Shown: piece by piece, positions 9,372 through 20,327 of the stretch
Position numbering within the stretch: position 1 is the first letter of the stretch
Layout: each line of letters begins with the position of its first letter
Source of the DNA: Hydractinia symbiolongicarpus
Lineage: Eukaryota > Cnidaria > Hydrozoa > Anthoathecata > Hydractiniidae
Length of the DNA: 64,000 bases
Assembly: GCF_029227915.1 (NCBI RefSeq)
Contig: NC_079887.1
Coordinates: 20,519,650-20,583,649 of the forward strand
Direction: 5' to 3'
Program-made: the position numbers and the translations under genes
The notes under the pieces: generated by a model
Seen by the model: only the letters and a program-made list of their open reading frames with translations
Told to the model about the DNA's origin: nothing
Database searches by the model: none

Positions 9372-10496
9372 ATGACTGGCAGTAAAATATTTAGTATATT
9401 TGTGATATTAATATCTGGTGGTTTTCTTGTCTGGATTTCATACACAGAAACAAACATAAAGACCATTTTGCCATCATTTAATTCCAAACTGAAGACTCGA
9501 GAAAATAAAACCATTGTATTGTATACATCATTTTTTGGTGAACGACCTTGGTTATTTGTACATGAGCACCAAGATTACACAAAGACATGTGGATGTGATT
9601 TCAATTCGTGTCGTTTGACTTACACTACTAGTGAAGTTTCAAAAGCAGATGCTGTTTTATTCCATGCAAGAAACATGCCTGGCTTGGCAGAATTAGACAA
9701 TTTAAATAAGGTAAGAAAACCTAATCAGAAATGGATATACTTTATTATGGAGAATCCACGCAATGCACCTGATGTGCGGCCATTGGATAAATACTTTGAC
9801 TGGACGCTGACATACCGTTTAAGTTCAGATTTTAGAATGCCTTATGCACGACATATGCGAATTATTGGTGAAAAACCAGCGTTGAATGTAAATTATGCAC
9901 AAGGTAAAACGAAGCAAGTAGCCTGGTTTGTTAGTAATTGCAATAACAAACGAGATAAATTAGTTTTTAAATTGGAAGAACTTGGTGTGCAAGTTTCGGT
10001 TGGTGGAGCATGTGCAAATAAATTCCCTCATCAGATACAATGCAGTGACCGTGATTGTAAAGATGAATTAAGAAATCACAGGTTTTACTTTGCTGCTGAA
10101 AATGGACTTTGTGAAGATTACATCACTGAGAAATATTGGTACAAATCTTCAGAAGTGAATACTATTCCAATAGTTTTAGGAGGTTCAAATTATTATGACT
10201 CTAAGTTGGCCATTCCTGGTTCTTTCATAGATCCATTTGACTTTGAAAATCCCGAAAAACTAGCTAATCATCTTCAGGAGTTGACTAAGAATAACACAAT
10301 GTTTAATAGTTACTTTAAGTGGAAGACAGAATGGAAACTTTATGGTCTTGGCCGTGGTTGTGAAGAATTTATGTGTGATATATGTACAAAACTTCATGAA
10401 AAACCTCTGATGAAGAGCAGAAAATTATCTTCTCAAATAAACCCTCAACGAGAATGCGATCCAAAAGAAGCCGCGTTTATTAAGTGGCTATCATAA
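9372..10496 (+). CDS. Alpha-1,3-fucosyltransferase (GT10 family)
   Basis: GT10 enzymes transfer fucose from GDP-fucose to N-acetylglucosamine (or another acceptor) on glycans in the Golgi lumen. The product is a type II membrane protein: a short N-terminal tail, one membrane segment (about residues 5-24, IFSIFVILISGGFLVWIS), a stem, then the catalytic domain. The GT10 signature is intact near residues 237-256 (RFYFAAENGLCEDYITEKYW), which carries the GDP-fucose-binding residues. Upstream family blocks include PWLFVHEHQDY, YFIMENPRNAP and FDWTLTYRLSSDFRMPY. Length from the ATG at 9372 is 374 residues, normal for the family. The coding region is one exon and has no lesion. The start follows a splice-acceptor-like tract; an in-frame ATG at 9336 would add 12 residues. 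Acceptor specificity cannot be read from sequence. Confidence 0.92.
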   Translation: MTGSKIFSIFVILISGGFLVWISYTETNIKTILPSFNSKLKTRENKTIVLYTSFFGERPWLFVHEHQDYTKTCGCDFNSCRLTYTTSEVSKADAVLFHARNMPGLAELDNLNKVRKPNQKWIYFIMENPRNAPDVRPLDKYFDWTLTYRLSSDFRMPYARHMRIIGEKPALNVNYAQGKTKQVAWFVSNCNNKRDKLVFKLEELGVQVSVGGACANKFPHQIQCSDRDCKDELRNHRFYFAAENGLCEDYITEKYWYKSSEVNTIPIVLGGSNYYDSKLAIPGSFIDPFDFENPEKLANHLQELTKNNTMFNSYFKWKTEWKLYGLGRGCEEFMCDICTKLHEKPLMKSRKLSSQINPQRECDPKEAAFIKWLS

Positions 10497-10810
10497 TATC
10501 GCTATTTTCGCTATGTAAATAATTTTTTCATATTTTTTTGTATTGTATATAAATTTGTGTTTGAAAACCTGTTCTTGTTACACCATTTTTTATAAGATTC
10601 GTAAGGGTGATAGAGGATAAAATGTTTGGTGCATATTGGAGCATCTCTTTTCCATCACTTTTTTTGCCTAATACCTTTATTAAGACATGTTCAAAAGCAT
10701 GCAAGGATGTGAACATTCAAAAAATGCCAAATTTGATCTCTCTGCTATAACTTAAAAATTATTTCCTTGATTTCCATGAAGCTTTGTATAAAAAACAGTC
10801 TTTTTTAGGA
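10497..10810. other. Fucosyltransferase 3' flank
   Basis: AT-rich sequence downstream of the stop codon, probably 3' UTR and flank. No exact AATAAA is visible near the stop, and no other gene is supported. Confidence 0.45.
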
Positions 10811-10812
10811 GG

Positions 10813-10882
10813 GGCGTGCGATCGCACAAGCACGCCTTGGCACACACCTAAATCGTTTCAGGTATGTGATTAATCGCACGCC
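10813..10882. repeat. Short 70-bp inverted repeat (GGCGTGCGAT arms)
   Basis: GGCGTGCGAT at 10813-10822 is complemented exactly at 10873-10882. The interior repeats parts of the arm (GCGATCGCAC, GCACGCC). This compact hairpin resembles a tiny MITE or a MITE end. No target duplication was identified. Confidence 0.55.
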
Positions 10883-10949
10883 TGAAAAGTTAATATTGAG
10901 TTTTCAAAATACGATACGATTAAAAGTATTTGGATTTTTTATTTTTATT

Positions 10950-11035
10950 TATTTTTTTTTATTTCAAAATATTTATACAGGATATGTACATTTCAGTTTT
11001 AAAAAACTGCTATAAATATGTGTCCTGTTTAAAGT
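10950..11035 (-). repeat. Retroposon tail segment shared with the SINE at 17 kb
   Basis: ATTTATACAGGATAT followed after about 50 bases by GTGTCCTGTTT recurs in the same order near 17009-17075. On the minus strand this reads as a 3' tail (ACAGGAC...TATCCTGTATAAAT) followed by an A/T-rich run. It is probably the 3' remnant of the same retroposon family, and the tRNA-like head is not visible here. Confidence 0.45.
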
Positions 11036-11552
11036 ATAAAAGTAATGATTTAAAAAAATAAATTATATATAAAATATGCTCTAAAATTACTATAGATATG
11101 TTAAAAAGTAAAAAGACATTATCAAGAATAGTAGCACTGGTAGAAAATAAGAAATGGCCATATTTGCTATAATATTTGTCTTTTGAAAAGGCAGTGATTG
11201 CTACATTAGAAAGGTTCAATTTGTTTGTTTTTTCTCCGTCAACCGTATGTTGTAGGATAAAACCCACTTATTTATTTCTATTCATTTATTTATTATCCGG
11301 TACGTTTATTTTATTTATTAATCTATCTTATATTTGTATAATCTTTGTAAGTTTTGCAATATTTTATTTAGTTTGAACATTTATTCACGTTACAAACGAT
11401 AGTCATTCTTATTTCAATCAATTACCTTACATATGTGATGAAAAATATACACCACTTCCCAAACCATTTGCTGTATTTGACACGAACGTAGAATTGATTA
11501 TTTTACAGTATGTTTGAAATGCTGAGTAATGAATTGCTCTTCTATTTTCTGC

Positions 11553-12447
11553 TCAATTGTTAACAAACACGCAGTTCGAAATGACTGTTAGACTTACTTC
11601 AATCATATATAATGCACCGCCTTTGTAACCTTTGTTGTTTGTAAATTGACTGTCCTTCAATATAAAGGCTGGTACGATATACACAACCATTGGCGTTACT
11701 GTTGCTCCATTTATAGTGGAATTTAAACCGTACAACACGAACGAATTGAAAGTTCATCGTAAATCCCAAAGGTCTGAATTGAGAAATAGAGAATTTTTAA
11801 TCGTCACTAAACTCTCGTTTGAGTAAGGCTGGTAGTAACATTTCGAAATAAGCAAGTGTCAATCCTAAAACGAAACTTGCCAGTAATATGTATCAAATTT
11901 TCTGTCTTTGGGTTATCCCTTGCTTCACATTGAATGAATATTATTCTTCCAGAATACGTGGAATTGAAGTTAAGAATATTTGAATGATGAAAGTGAGTCA
12001 TTATAACTGTTAAAAATATATTGAATATATAACCTTGTGCGTCATTAAAGTCATAATGTGATATGGTTGCAGTGGTGTTGTTAGCAAATTCTACCGCTCC
12101 TACCTTGTGAAAATCTATATTTGAAATACGCAGATGTCTGATTTCGTTACCTGTGTTCACCACAAGTTGATTTACGAGTGAGCAGTTATCACCGGTCGTT
12201 TTAAATGCGGATTGTAATTTTTTATAGCCAAATCAATCTTAAGGTGTATTGTTGATGAAATGTATCTATACATTTCATCAACAATGTATATCAGTTGGCT
12301 GATCTCTCCTCCATCGAGTCTTATAGTGTCTTTTGATTTGGCTCGGTTGTCGATTGCATAAGCAATAGGTGCGCACGGTGAAGTGTAGATGCCATATGTT
12401 TAGTTGTCATGACTTTTACTTTCGATACAAAGACCTCTGTATCCTCT
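11553..12447 (-). pseudogene. Parallel beta-helix-like protein fragment, broken
   Basis: Several short minus-strand frames together read like turns of a right-handed beta-helix protein: IRLDGGEIS, then VEFANNTTATISHYDF, FIQCEARDN, CLFRNVTTS, FTNNKGYKGGALYM and ISNCVFVNN. The repeated F-x-N-N and GGA patterns are typical of beta-helix repeats in large extracellular proteins. A possible splice acceptor precedes the block at 12447 (TTTTTAG on the minus strand). An in-frame TAA (near 12402), frame changes near 12180 and 11790, and a 38-bp palindrome at 12248-12285 interrupt it. I do not recognise a named gene. It could be a decayed exon cluster of a host gene; confidence in function is low. Confidence 0.4.
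12248..12285. repeat. 38-bp palindrome, 18-bp perfect arms
   Basis: Arms ATTGTTGATGAAATGTAT and the exact complement are separated by only two bases (CT). It lies inside the beta-helix-like relic, where it coincides with the loss of the reading frame. It could be a templated inverted duplication or a very small inserted element. Confidence 0.85.
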
Positions 12448-13460
12448 AAAAATATTTAATTAGAATTATAGACAAAGCTTTTGAAGAAAAATATTCTGTT
12501 ATATTTTCAGCTTCGTTTTTGCACATGTTCTAAGTGCGATTGTATTGGGTACATTATTTACCATGAGAGTTGCCAAATGTAATTTCTCAATTAATCGCCA
12601 TCTCAAGGTTATTGCCAGCCTAATCAATCGTTTTTTTAATAAGATGTATTCCAAAGTACGCAAATTTTTGTTAGTTTTTTTTGTCGGTCTTCTGAGAGTT
12701 CAAAAAAGGGTAGATGCAACTGCATGACCGATATCATTGTAAATTTTAAAAAGGAATGGTATAGTCATAAATAAGTATTTACCAAAAATTGCTATTGGTA
12801 AAGAAGAAACCCATTATTGGTAGCTTAAGAGAAAATTGTAAGATAATTGATATCATCTATTGTTCTTATTTTATGGGACTCGGGTTGTTCTGAATTTGGA
12901 AAACAAAGATTTGAGCCTTAGGTTGTTCATATTCTATTTTTATTTTTTTTCACAAAATCTGAGGCTCGTGTTCTCGTAAAATTTTTCTTATAAAACAAAA
13001 ATAGTGTATAGATTCTTATTAGTTGATCAACTTTAAAGAATTAAAGTAAATGCAGAGATTTTATAAGTAAGCGACTACTAATACCTTTCAAGTGGCTGCT
13101 GGAAAAGAAGAAATATGGCTTTACACCTAGACTGAAGCCGCCTTAACAAAAATGGAAGTCATGAATGCTTTATTGTTTGCCTAATTCCATTTGGACCGAA
13201 AATAAATTTATGTAGTTTTGCTTGTTTCGTTGATTTTTGTAGTTTTGTAGTGGATCAAAAATAAAAAAGAATGTAATATAGTAAAAAAAGCTAAATCTTT
13301 CTTTTCCTTTTATCAAAGTTTGTTGAAAATGGAACATTTAAACTGGTATGTGTCAAATAAAAAAATAATGTCGCTTCATGTTAGGAAAGTTTTAGTGTTT
13401 AATTTTTCTGGACTAACTTGGAAAAAATATCGTATCAGGCATTAAAAATGAATATTCTTC
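12448..13460. other. Non-coding interval
   Basis: AT-rich DNA with no supported gene. A 60-codon open frame at 12545-12727 shows no domain and ordinary composition for chance reading. Confidence 0.5.
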
Positions 13461-13466
13461 GCTTCG

Positions 13467-14300
13467 CTACGGTTTAGGCTGACAAACTCTTCGTTTTTGA
13501 CCAAGAGTCTTCTTTAAACCAGCGTCAGATGGCTTAGTATACTTGTCGTACGAAGAAGGGATGAACGCCATAAATGCATCGAAATGCTGTTTTCGTCTGT
13601 TTGGGCCCCAAGGAAGCCATGTTGTTGGTTCAACAAAAAAATGCTGGCATCCGGGTGCTAGTCTATAATTCCCTTGTCCATACAAGGCCTTTTCTACTTC
13701 TTCCAAGTAGTTTTCCTTAACCCATTTTGTCAGATTGTCACTCACACGTTTAATATCGGTGCTTGATAGGTCGCTAAGTTTTTTTTTCAGCAGCCTATGC
13801 TTTAGTTCTAAGCTGTTGCTGTAAAACCGTCCATCAATTTGAAGTTTTTCTCGTGCAGACATAACTAAACATTGCTTAAATATATCTGTTCTGTGTTTTT
13901 TGAAACCAGAAGTGAAAACCAGGCATAATGTCGTCCCAAATAAATTTCAAACTTGTCAACTTGATGTCAAAATCCTCTTCATCGTCGGCATCTGCAAGCC
14001 CTTTGCATTCTAGGGTGTTTATTTGCATACCATATATATCTGCCATTATTCTTCCAACGTTTTTTTGATTGATTCCCATACTTTTCAATTTTGTTGCATC
14101 TGCTTGTCGGAGGTGTTGCGTGCACCATAAATGGCTTGCATTATGGAAGATGTCATTTACACCGTTGGCGATTGCGTGGTCCAAATCATGTCCTACTTTC
14201 TTTATATTGACGAGCTTTGGTTCTGCAATCACAATCTCACCAACGAAACTTCGATAGGAATTTTGATTCTTCTTGAATTGCCACTGACTCAGGCCTAAAA
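13467..14300 (-). pseudogene. Mutator-like (MULE) transposase relic, C-terminal half
   Basis: Two minus-strand frames follow one another. The first (14232 to 13876) has HDLDHAIANGVND, then HLWCTQHLRQ, and LTSLKFIWDDIMPGFHFWF. The second (13862 to 13467) has REKLQIDGRFYSNSLELKHRL and LAPGCQHFFVEPTTWLPWG. The order of an acidic patch, H-L-x-C-x-x-H-like segment, F-H-x-W-F and E/K-H-R-L matches MULE-type transposases known from animals. A one-base frame change in an A-rich run near 13885-13895 separates the halves. Upstream, a splice acceptor (TTTTTAG) at about 14297 suggests the frame starts as an internal exon. The N-terminal catalytic aspartate region is not seen. The family call is from pattern memory and moderate. 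Confidence 0.5.
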
Positions 14301-14992
14301 ATAATATTTTATTACCATCAATAAACTAAAATAAATATAAAGTACATGTAGGAGTTGACAGTAGAATTTTTTTAACATAATAAATGTTGAAAAATGTACT
14401 GGGAATGTTGGATGTTTGCCACTGTCATCAATCAGTGTCTCATTCGTGTATGATGAATGAGTGAGCCACAATGACATATAGCATTCCCCAGTGAAACGTA
14501 CATAACGAACAATGAATCCATTGTGAAGTAAGTGTACCTAGACTAGGAATATTCAGGCCTAATGTCAATTTAAAAATGTTTAATTTTAAGAACTTACAAT
14601 GAAATATTTTTCGTTCCAACCGGTTTAGTTATTTTGTCATCTTTATCTGTGTCTTTTTGTCTTCACTAAACACAAAAATCAAAATATAACAATACGTACA
14701 CTAACTTTTGAAGCATTAAAAAGTAAAAAAAGAAAAACAATATGTTAAAAAATAGAATTATCTACCGTTTAACTTCCTTCACAATGACTACTTTATCTTC
14801 AGATGATTGCTCAAAGTCTCAGCTGCTGCAAATACCAGGAGAGTAATCCTAAAGGGAAACATGTATCGGTACATTATATACTTATGCAACGGAAATTACG
14901 TGCAAAACAATTTCTGCGAAAATTATTACGCCAGAAATTATTACGAACAGGGAATAGTAGAACAAAGATGCTAATGAAAAATATCTACATAC

Positions 14993-15037
14993 CACCGGAC
15001 TATTGCACTGCTTTTCGTCATCCTCACTGCTTTCCAT
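14993..15037 (-). CDS. Possible first exon of the MULE-like gene
   Basis: On the minus strand an ATG at 15037 opens an acidic 15-codon exon, MESSEDDEKQCNSPV, ending at a GTATGT donor near 14992. Similar short acidic, exon-like pieces with plausible acceptors lie at about 14765-14815 (EQSSEDKVVIVKEVKR) and 14600-14660. They may lead into the transposase-like frame below 14300. The exon chain is inferred and unverified. Confidence 0.25.
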
Positions 15038-15316
15038 GCCTGGTCACTTATTAACTAGAATCGATCAAGGTCTTCTTAACAACTTTCTTCTTATTTAGTT
15101 TGATGGTTACACGTTCGCGCATTTGATATGACCTTCAACTTTTTAAACTCAACAAAAATAACTGCTGGAAAATAACAACCTGCGCGGCAGAGGAAAAACT
15201 CGAAAAAAATGAATAGTGAAATGAATGAAATTTTTGTTTCATGCATGTCTGGAAATTTATAACCTTTTTCTTTTGGTTTTTCTATGTCTGGGTATGATAC
15301 ATATGTAGATGATAAT

Positions 15317-15385
15317 CTCGTCTCCAGAGCTCTTCTACGTCCATGATATGCCGACACATAAGCGTACAAGAGCCCTGGAGACGAG
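15317..15385. repeat. 69-bp inverted-repeat element (CTCGTCTCCAG ends)
   Basis: The two ends, CTCGTCTCCAGAGCTCTT and the complement of CTCGTCTCCAGGGCTCTT, form 23-bp arms with two mismatches. A single-sided relative, CTCGTTCCCAGGGCTCTT, occurs at 50403-50420. This suggests a small dispersed palindromic element or a conserved promoter-like motif. Confidence 0.6.
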
Positions 15386-15700
15386 CTTGTATAATATCTT
15401 CAACATTCCTGCCCTATTAACGGTTTAAGAAGACAACTAAAAATGACATGGATCATGCATATCGCGAGCAACAACTATTTTATATTGAACAAAAACTAAA
15501 CAAATTTAGAAGTTTCATTTTTAAATGTCTAGACATGTTTTTCTTTCTTTTTTCTTCGACACGAAACTTTTTTCGCAAAGTTACGAGAAAATGAAGCTTT
15601 CGGCCTAATTTAAAATGACCTGGGGTTTTGAAGATATTATCTGTGAAATAAATATTGCAGAATAAAGCGCTAATTTACTCTCGTGAGTCATCCGTGGGTC
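15386..15700. other. Non-coding interval
   Basis: No gene or recognisable element is seen between the small inverted repeat and the AG microsatellite. Confidence 0.5.
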
Positions 15701-15701
15701 A

Positions 15702-15733
<32 letters not shown>

Positions 15734-15734
15734 G
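15702..15734. repeat. (AG)n microsatellite
   Basis: An AG dinucleotide run of about 33 bases interrupted once by GG. Open frames across it on both strands encode only alternating residues. Confidence 0.9.
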
Positions 15735-16129
15735 CACAGGTTTTATTATTTGTTAACTGCTGGTTTCTGGTCCTTTTTGTTTGTTTCCTGCTTGTTTCCT
15801 GGTGGTTTTTGGTGGTTTCTGCTTGTTTTTGGTCGTTTCCTGTTTTAGTAAATACGGGCTTCTTCACCAAACCAAGCTGCGAATCAAACTTTTTTTACAG
15901 AAAGAGGAATATTTGGTTGGATTAGTATAATTATTTAACTGCCTTAATTTCAGTTCTATCAACGCTTAAGATATTCTCTTCATTGTGTCTATGTTTTCAC
16001 ATATTAAGATGAAAATATCATTACGTTTTCTAACCATGTGTAAATCTGAAACAAACCAATTTCAAGATTTTAGCTAGCTTACGTAGATTTCAAGGTAGCA
16101 TCCTGCTAAAGCCAGCTAGCTGTAGCTAG

Positions 16130-16975
16130 CCTTATTTATTCTTATTTTAAAGTTTGGTATATTTTTAGCTATTTATTTTTATGTTAGGGTTGTGGCTCTC
16201 TTCTTAGTTAGCTATTTAGCTACTTCTGGCAGAAGAGTAAAAGTAGCCAAATGCAGTTTGGCTAGCTACAACAAAATTCTTAATCAATATTTCTTATGCT
16301 AAATGCAGTTAGTAGGTAGCGACACCTTTTATTAGAGTTATAAAAACTTACTCCACAAAATAGAATTTCTGAGTGATTTTCTTAGCAGCACAGGGTAACG
16401 ACAGTCTGTTTTTCCCGTGTTCTTATTTAAACCGAAGTTGCAATGAAGTTTTTTGAAAAGGGTATTACGCCAAAACGCATTGACGACACAGTTTACCTTA
16501 CTGAGCGCTCAGTCCAATGTTAATGACGGCTGTTTCCTGAGTTTCTGTTTATCCGAAGTTACGATAATGTTTTTTTTCAAAAAAGGGTATTATGTCTATA
16601 TGGATGTGTCATTGTTTGCCTGTACTAATCCCTCAGCCCAGAGTAATATTTATTTTTGAATTTTTAGCAGGAGCGTTCTCTGAAAAATAAAAAAGGTTGG
16701 CCAACTGTTTTTGCTATAACAGAATAGCAACGAGTTGTAAACTGTGTTTTTATTTCAGCTAAAGTTGTAAAAAGTTACTTTTTGAAAAATATATTACACC
16801 GGAAAGACCATAATGTTCTGCGCCTCACTTAATTTAAGACATACTATACTAAAGCACTTCACCTGAATGTGTGGCACAGTTTACACTTCTTATTAATCGC
16901 TCTTCCAGGCGTTCAACGCCAGGTAACACAGTTACTTGTGGCTTAACCCGGCGTTTCGACTCCGGGTTCCCCGGC
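16130..16975 (+). mobile_element. Helitron fragment, same family as 57.5-60.3 kb
   Basis: The sequence parallels the 3' half of the Helitron at 57519-60283 in the same order: CTAGC-rich start with TTTATTTATTC, then AGTAGCCAAATGCAGTTTGGCT, then ATGCTAAATGCAGTT, then degenerate modules with GCTCAGTCC...GTTAATGACGGCTGTTTCCTG and AACCGAAGTTGC, and a terminal hairpin CCCGGCGTTTCGACTCCGGG near 16950-16970. The terminal CTAG is lost (CCGGCCAATTT instead). It is a truncated, diverged, non-autonomous copy lacking a 5' end. Confidence 0.7.
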
Positions 16976-16984
16976 CAATTTAAA

Positions 16985-17265
16985 TATTAATACCACTATT
17001 ATTATTATTCCGAATATTTATACAGGATATAGCCACTTCAATGTTGGAAACATTGTTATCAATGTGGGTCCTGTGTTCTGAATGTATACATTAAATATAC
17101 ACCGGCAATACCTACCCAATTTCCCTCACATGGCATGGGTTGACCCGTAGCTGTTGTAAAGGCACTTGCTAAACATCCCGGCGCTGTAGACTGGACCACG
17201 GAACTTGTGATTACGAAGCGAACTCCATAACCAAAAGGCCACGCGCCAAGGCCACGGAATCGCAT
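16985..17265 (-). repeat. tRNA-derived SINE-like element
   Basis: On the minus strand the head (17260 to about 17165) contains an A-box-like TTGGCGCGTGGCC, then CGCTTCGTAATCACAAG, which closely resembles a tRNA anticodon arm, then a B-box-like GTGGTCCAGTCT. The body follows (CAACCCATGCCATGTGAGGG), and the 3' part ACAGGACCCAC...TATCCTGTATAAATA ends in an AAT-rich tail near 16985. Head, body, tail and simple-repeat end are the layout of a SINE. The boxes are degenerate, so it is likely old. A 68-codon frame over it is incidental. Confidence 0.5.
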
Positions 17266-17269
17266 TTTG

Positions 17270-18420
17270 GATTTAGTCCTTTGGATTTAACCTTTTTGTT
17301 TCTTTCACCTACTTCTATTTTTTTTGTTTTGTAGGATCCCACTTTATGGCCAAATCTTAGATATCTTAAACTTGATAAAGATTTTATTCATGTCACTGGT
17401 ATAATAAAACATTTCCAAAATATCGCTACACCACAACCAATAATATTTAATAAATTAATATGCTAAAGTGTTGTGTAGTATTTTTAGAGCATTAATTTTC
17501 ACAAATCACATTTTTGTATATTTGTACTACGTGAAACATTTTGCAAGTTTAAGATAATACCACGGGATAATACCTATTTATTTCAAATAACGGAACTACA
17601 TTAAAGTTCTTTACAAAACAGGCTACTTGCGAACTCGATAGGTATAGGGAACCAAATTACACACAAACAAGAATCCGAAATCTTTTAGCCTGCAAGGGCT
17701 TTTCACTTTAATTAACATAAAATTCACAGCTAATTCAGTTGACATTTTTTATCACGGAAGATTTATTAGAGCTGTCCTTTTTCTGATATAAACTAATCTT
17801 TTTTATTAAAACCTGTATTCTAAATCAAAAGCTACACTATCTTGCCACTAAAAGAGAGAAATCGCTGATTTTATTCATGAGTACAATATGAAGTTTTAGC
17901 CGGTCACAACATGTTTTAAAGTCGATTGCGTGTAGCAGCGGTCATTTAAAAAGGTCTCTTTTTGTACGTTTTTACATAATATGATAAAAATATTATCACG
18001 TTTTTTGCATGTATAAATGTGTAAAGGCTTCTTTCTATTCGACTTCATTTTTCGATATATCGCTAAAAGTTTTTTGTTAGTGTCTCTTAATTTGCCAAAC
18101 TGCGCACGCTTGCTATATGCTGTTCTGTCAGCTAAATTTTATTCAGTTTGTTATAAGTGCTTTTTCTCGAAGCCAAGATTATAGGATTATGTAGCCACCT
18201 AGGTAAAAACTGAGTTATACATTATAGCTTGTTTCTACAGAATGTTTTAGCTAGTCTTTATTAAGTTCAGTATAGTAAGATAACTACATACTTAACAGTA
18301 TTATAAATTTGGTTGAAAGTCTTATTGAGATAAAAACCTGTATTCTGCGCGCAATACAACATCAGTTTCCGAAACACGGAGATACGTGATACGTTAACAG
18401 TGAGTTAAATTTGTTTAATT
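17270..18420. other. Non-coding interval
   Basis: AT-rich sequence with no supported coding region or recognised repeat. Confidence 0.5.
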
Positions 18421-18424
18421 GAAT

Positions 18425-19060
18425 TTCCGCGCCCGAAGGCGTAGGAAATTCTTTAAAACCCTCGGGGGTTTTTTTCGGAGCATTTTTTGGGAAAAAATCG
18501 ACCCTTGATTTCTTGTTACCTAAATGTTTAGGCGAAAATTGGTCCAAAAATTAAAACTACTTTATTTTTGACAAGAATTGGCACAGTTAACAAAAAAAGT
18601 ATGCTGAACATGATGGTGACATCAAAATTTTGATTTCTTGTTACCTAAATGTCATTTTAGGCGAAAATTGGTCCAAAAATGAAAACTACTTTATTTTTGA
18701 CAAGAACTGGCACAGTTAACAAAAAAAGTATGCTGAACATGATGGTGACATCAAAATTTTGGTTTTTAGTCACCTAAATGTCATTTTAGGCCAAAATTTG
18801 TTCAAAAATTAAAACTACTTTATTTTCAACAAAATTTGGCACAGTTAACAAAAAAAGTATGCTGAACATGATGGTGATATCAAAATTTTGGTTTTTTGTC
18901 ACCTAAATGTCATTTTAGGCCAAAATTTGTCCAAAAATTAAAACTACTTTATTTTCGACAAAAATTGGCACAGTTAATAAAGAAAGTATGCTGAAAATGT
19001 TGGTCACATCAAATTTTTGATTTTTTGTCAACTAAATGCCGTTTAAGACCATAAACGTCT
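18425..19060. repeat. 129-bp tandem array, about 4-5 copies
   Basis: The segment AAAGTATGCTGAACATGATGG recurs at 18596, 18725, 18854 and 18983 (unit starts), a constant step of 129 bp. Each unit also carries TTGGCACAGTTAA and CCTAAATGTCATTTTAGGC. The outer units are the most diverged. The array ends about 390 bases before the pogo transposase relic and might be internal to that element, which I cannot show. Confidence 0.9.
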
Positions 19061-19440
19061 CAACCGCAAGACTTTCAGCCATGAATGATAGGCTGTATTT
19101 TTTGTTAGCAATTTCTTTTAAAATGTGAGTTTATTATGACACGTTTCGTTTTGTTTGCGTTTGTTATAAGATATAATGTCACTTGTGTGCTTTATCTTCA
19201 GAGCTTCATGCACCAAAACTCTTCGAATGTTTGGCACGATAACACAACGAATTAGTAGGTTGTCATCAAATATTTTGGTAGCGAGCGGAAATTCTTAGAG
19301 CCCCCAGGGATTCTTGTTAATTTTGAAACAGCAAAATAAAAAATGTCGAAAAATTTTCTTGGTAGAAACATTGTGAATTAGACAAGATACGAACACCGAA
19401 AAAGAGAGCCGGTGAACGAAGGGACAAACGAACGAAGGGA
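19061..19440. other. Non-coding interval before pogo relic
   Basis: No support for a gene. The 3' end merges into the transposase relic, whose start is unclear because of frame changes. Confidence 0.4.
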
Positions 19441-19448
19441 CGCAAAAG

Positions 19449-20148
19449 CAAAAAAATTTGTCCTGGTTGATAATTGTCCGGCTCATCCATCAATTGATAA
19501 CCTCGTATCAGTCGATTTAATTTTCCTGCCACCAAACACGACTCAAAGCTTCAGCCAATGGATCAGGGTGTCATACGATCTCTAAAAGCTTACTACAAGT
19601 CATTGTCTGTCCGACAATTAATTGATGCTATAGAGAAGAACAAACCACTTCCTCAATTTTCTATACTGGATGCAATGTGAATGCTTGACGTAGCATTGGA
19701 AAAAGTAAAAAAAATTATTAACTGCTTCGCAAAAGCTGGTATTTCAAAAAACTTTGTCAGTGGCTGATGATCCTTTCAACGATCTACAGGAGCAGTTGGA
19801 TAAGTTAGCTGTTCACGTGCCTGAGTTTTTCCCCGAAGGAATCACTGCTGCTGACATTGTATCTGCTGATGACTCTGTCAAAAACACGGAACCAGTTATG
19901 ACCGATGATGAGATCAAGATGATTATGCAACGGAAGAAAGCGATAATTACACTTCACATAATCAACCAAGTTGTCCCAAATCTGATGACGTTCGCCTAGC
20001 AATGGAGGTCTTGCGCGAGTACATGCTGTTCAGTGAAAATGGTGAGTGCATACACCAATGTATTCACCAAATTGACACAATTGTAGAGAATGAGTTAGCC
20101 TCCAAATTAAAACAAGTGGATATTCGAGATTATTATCAAAATCAGTAA
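19449..20148 (+). pseudogene. pogo/Tigger-type transposase, C-terminal relic
   Basis: The plus strand reads FVLVDNCPAHPSIDNL, then LIFLPPNTTQS, then in another frame PMDQGVIRSLKAYYKSLSVRQ, and further on an acidic tail (19754-19999, LAVHVPEFFPEGITAADIV). These are the second aspartate block (D-N-C-P-A-H) and the LPPNTTS-x-x-QPMDQG block of the DDE_1 domain found in pogo, Tigger and jerky-like transposases. At least one frame change (near 19555) and an in-frame TGA (about 19678) break it. The N-terminal helix-turn-helix part and first catalytic aspartate are absent. The element's right end follows at 20224-20327. Confidence 0.8.
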
Positions 20149-20223
20149 TCTTTGACTATACAAAATATGTTACTTAATTAGTTTTTTTTAAAAAAGAAAA
20201 TAGCTCGAACTATTATCTTATTT

Positions 20224-20327
20224 TTCCTAAAGTTCGACTTAACGGGAGCTTCGCTTAAGTCGAACATTCGTTAAGTCGAACTAATTTTCCCAGTCCCTTG
20301 GACGCTCGAGTTAAGGGGAGTATACTG
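20224..20327 (+). repeat. pogo-like transposon right end
   Basis: Repeats of TTCGACTTAAC / TTAAGTCGAAC, then CAGTCCCTTGGACGCTCGAG and a terminus reading ATACTG, match the layout of the orphan end at 34024-34106. Placement just downstream of the transposase relic makes it the element's 3' terminus. The TA expected after CTG is changed to CA. Confidence 0.65.

Noticed and set aside
15683-15925. Frames with alternating Arg-Glu or Leu-Ser
   Set aside because: They read the AG microsatellite and a T/G-rich tract; no domain.
17059-17265. 68-codon minus-strand frame
   Set aside because: It lies wholly in the SINE-like element and has no independent support.
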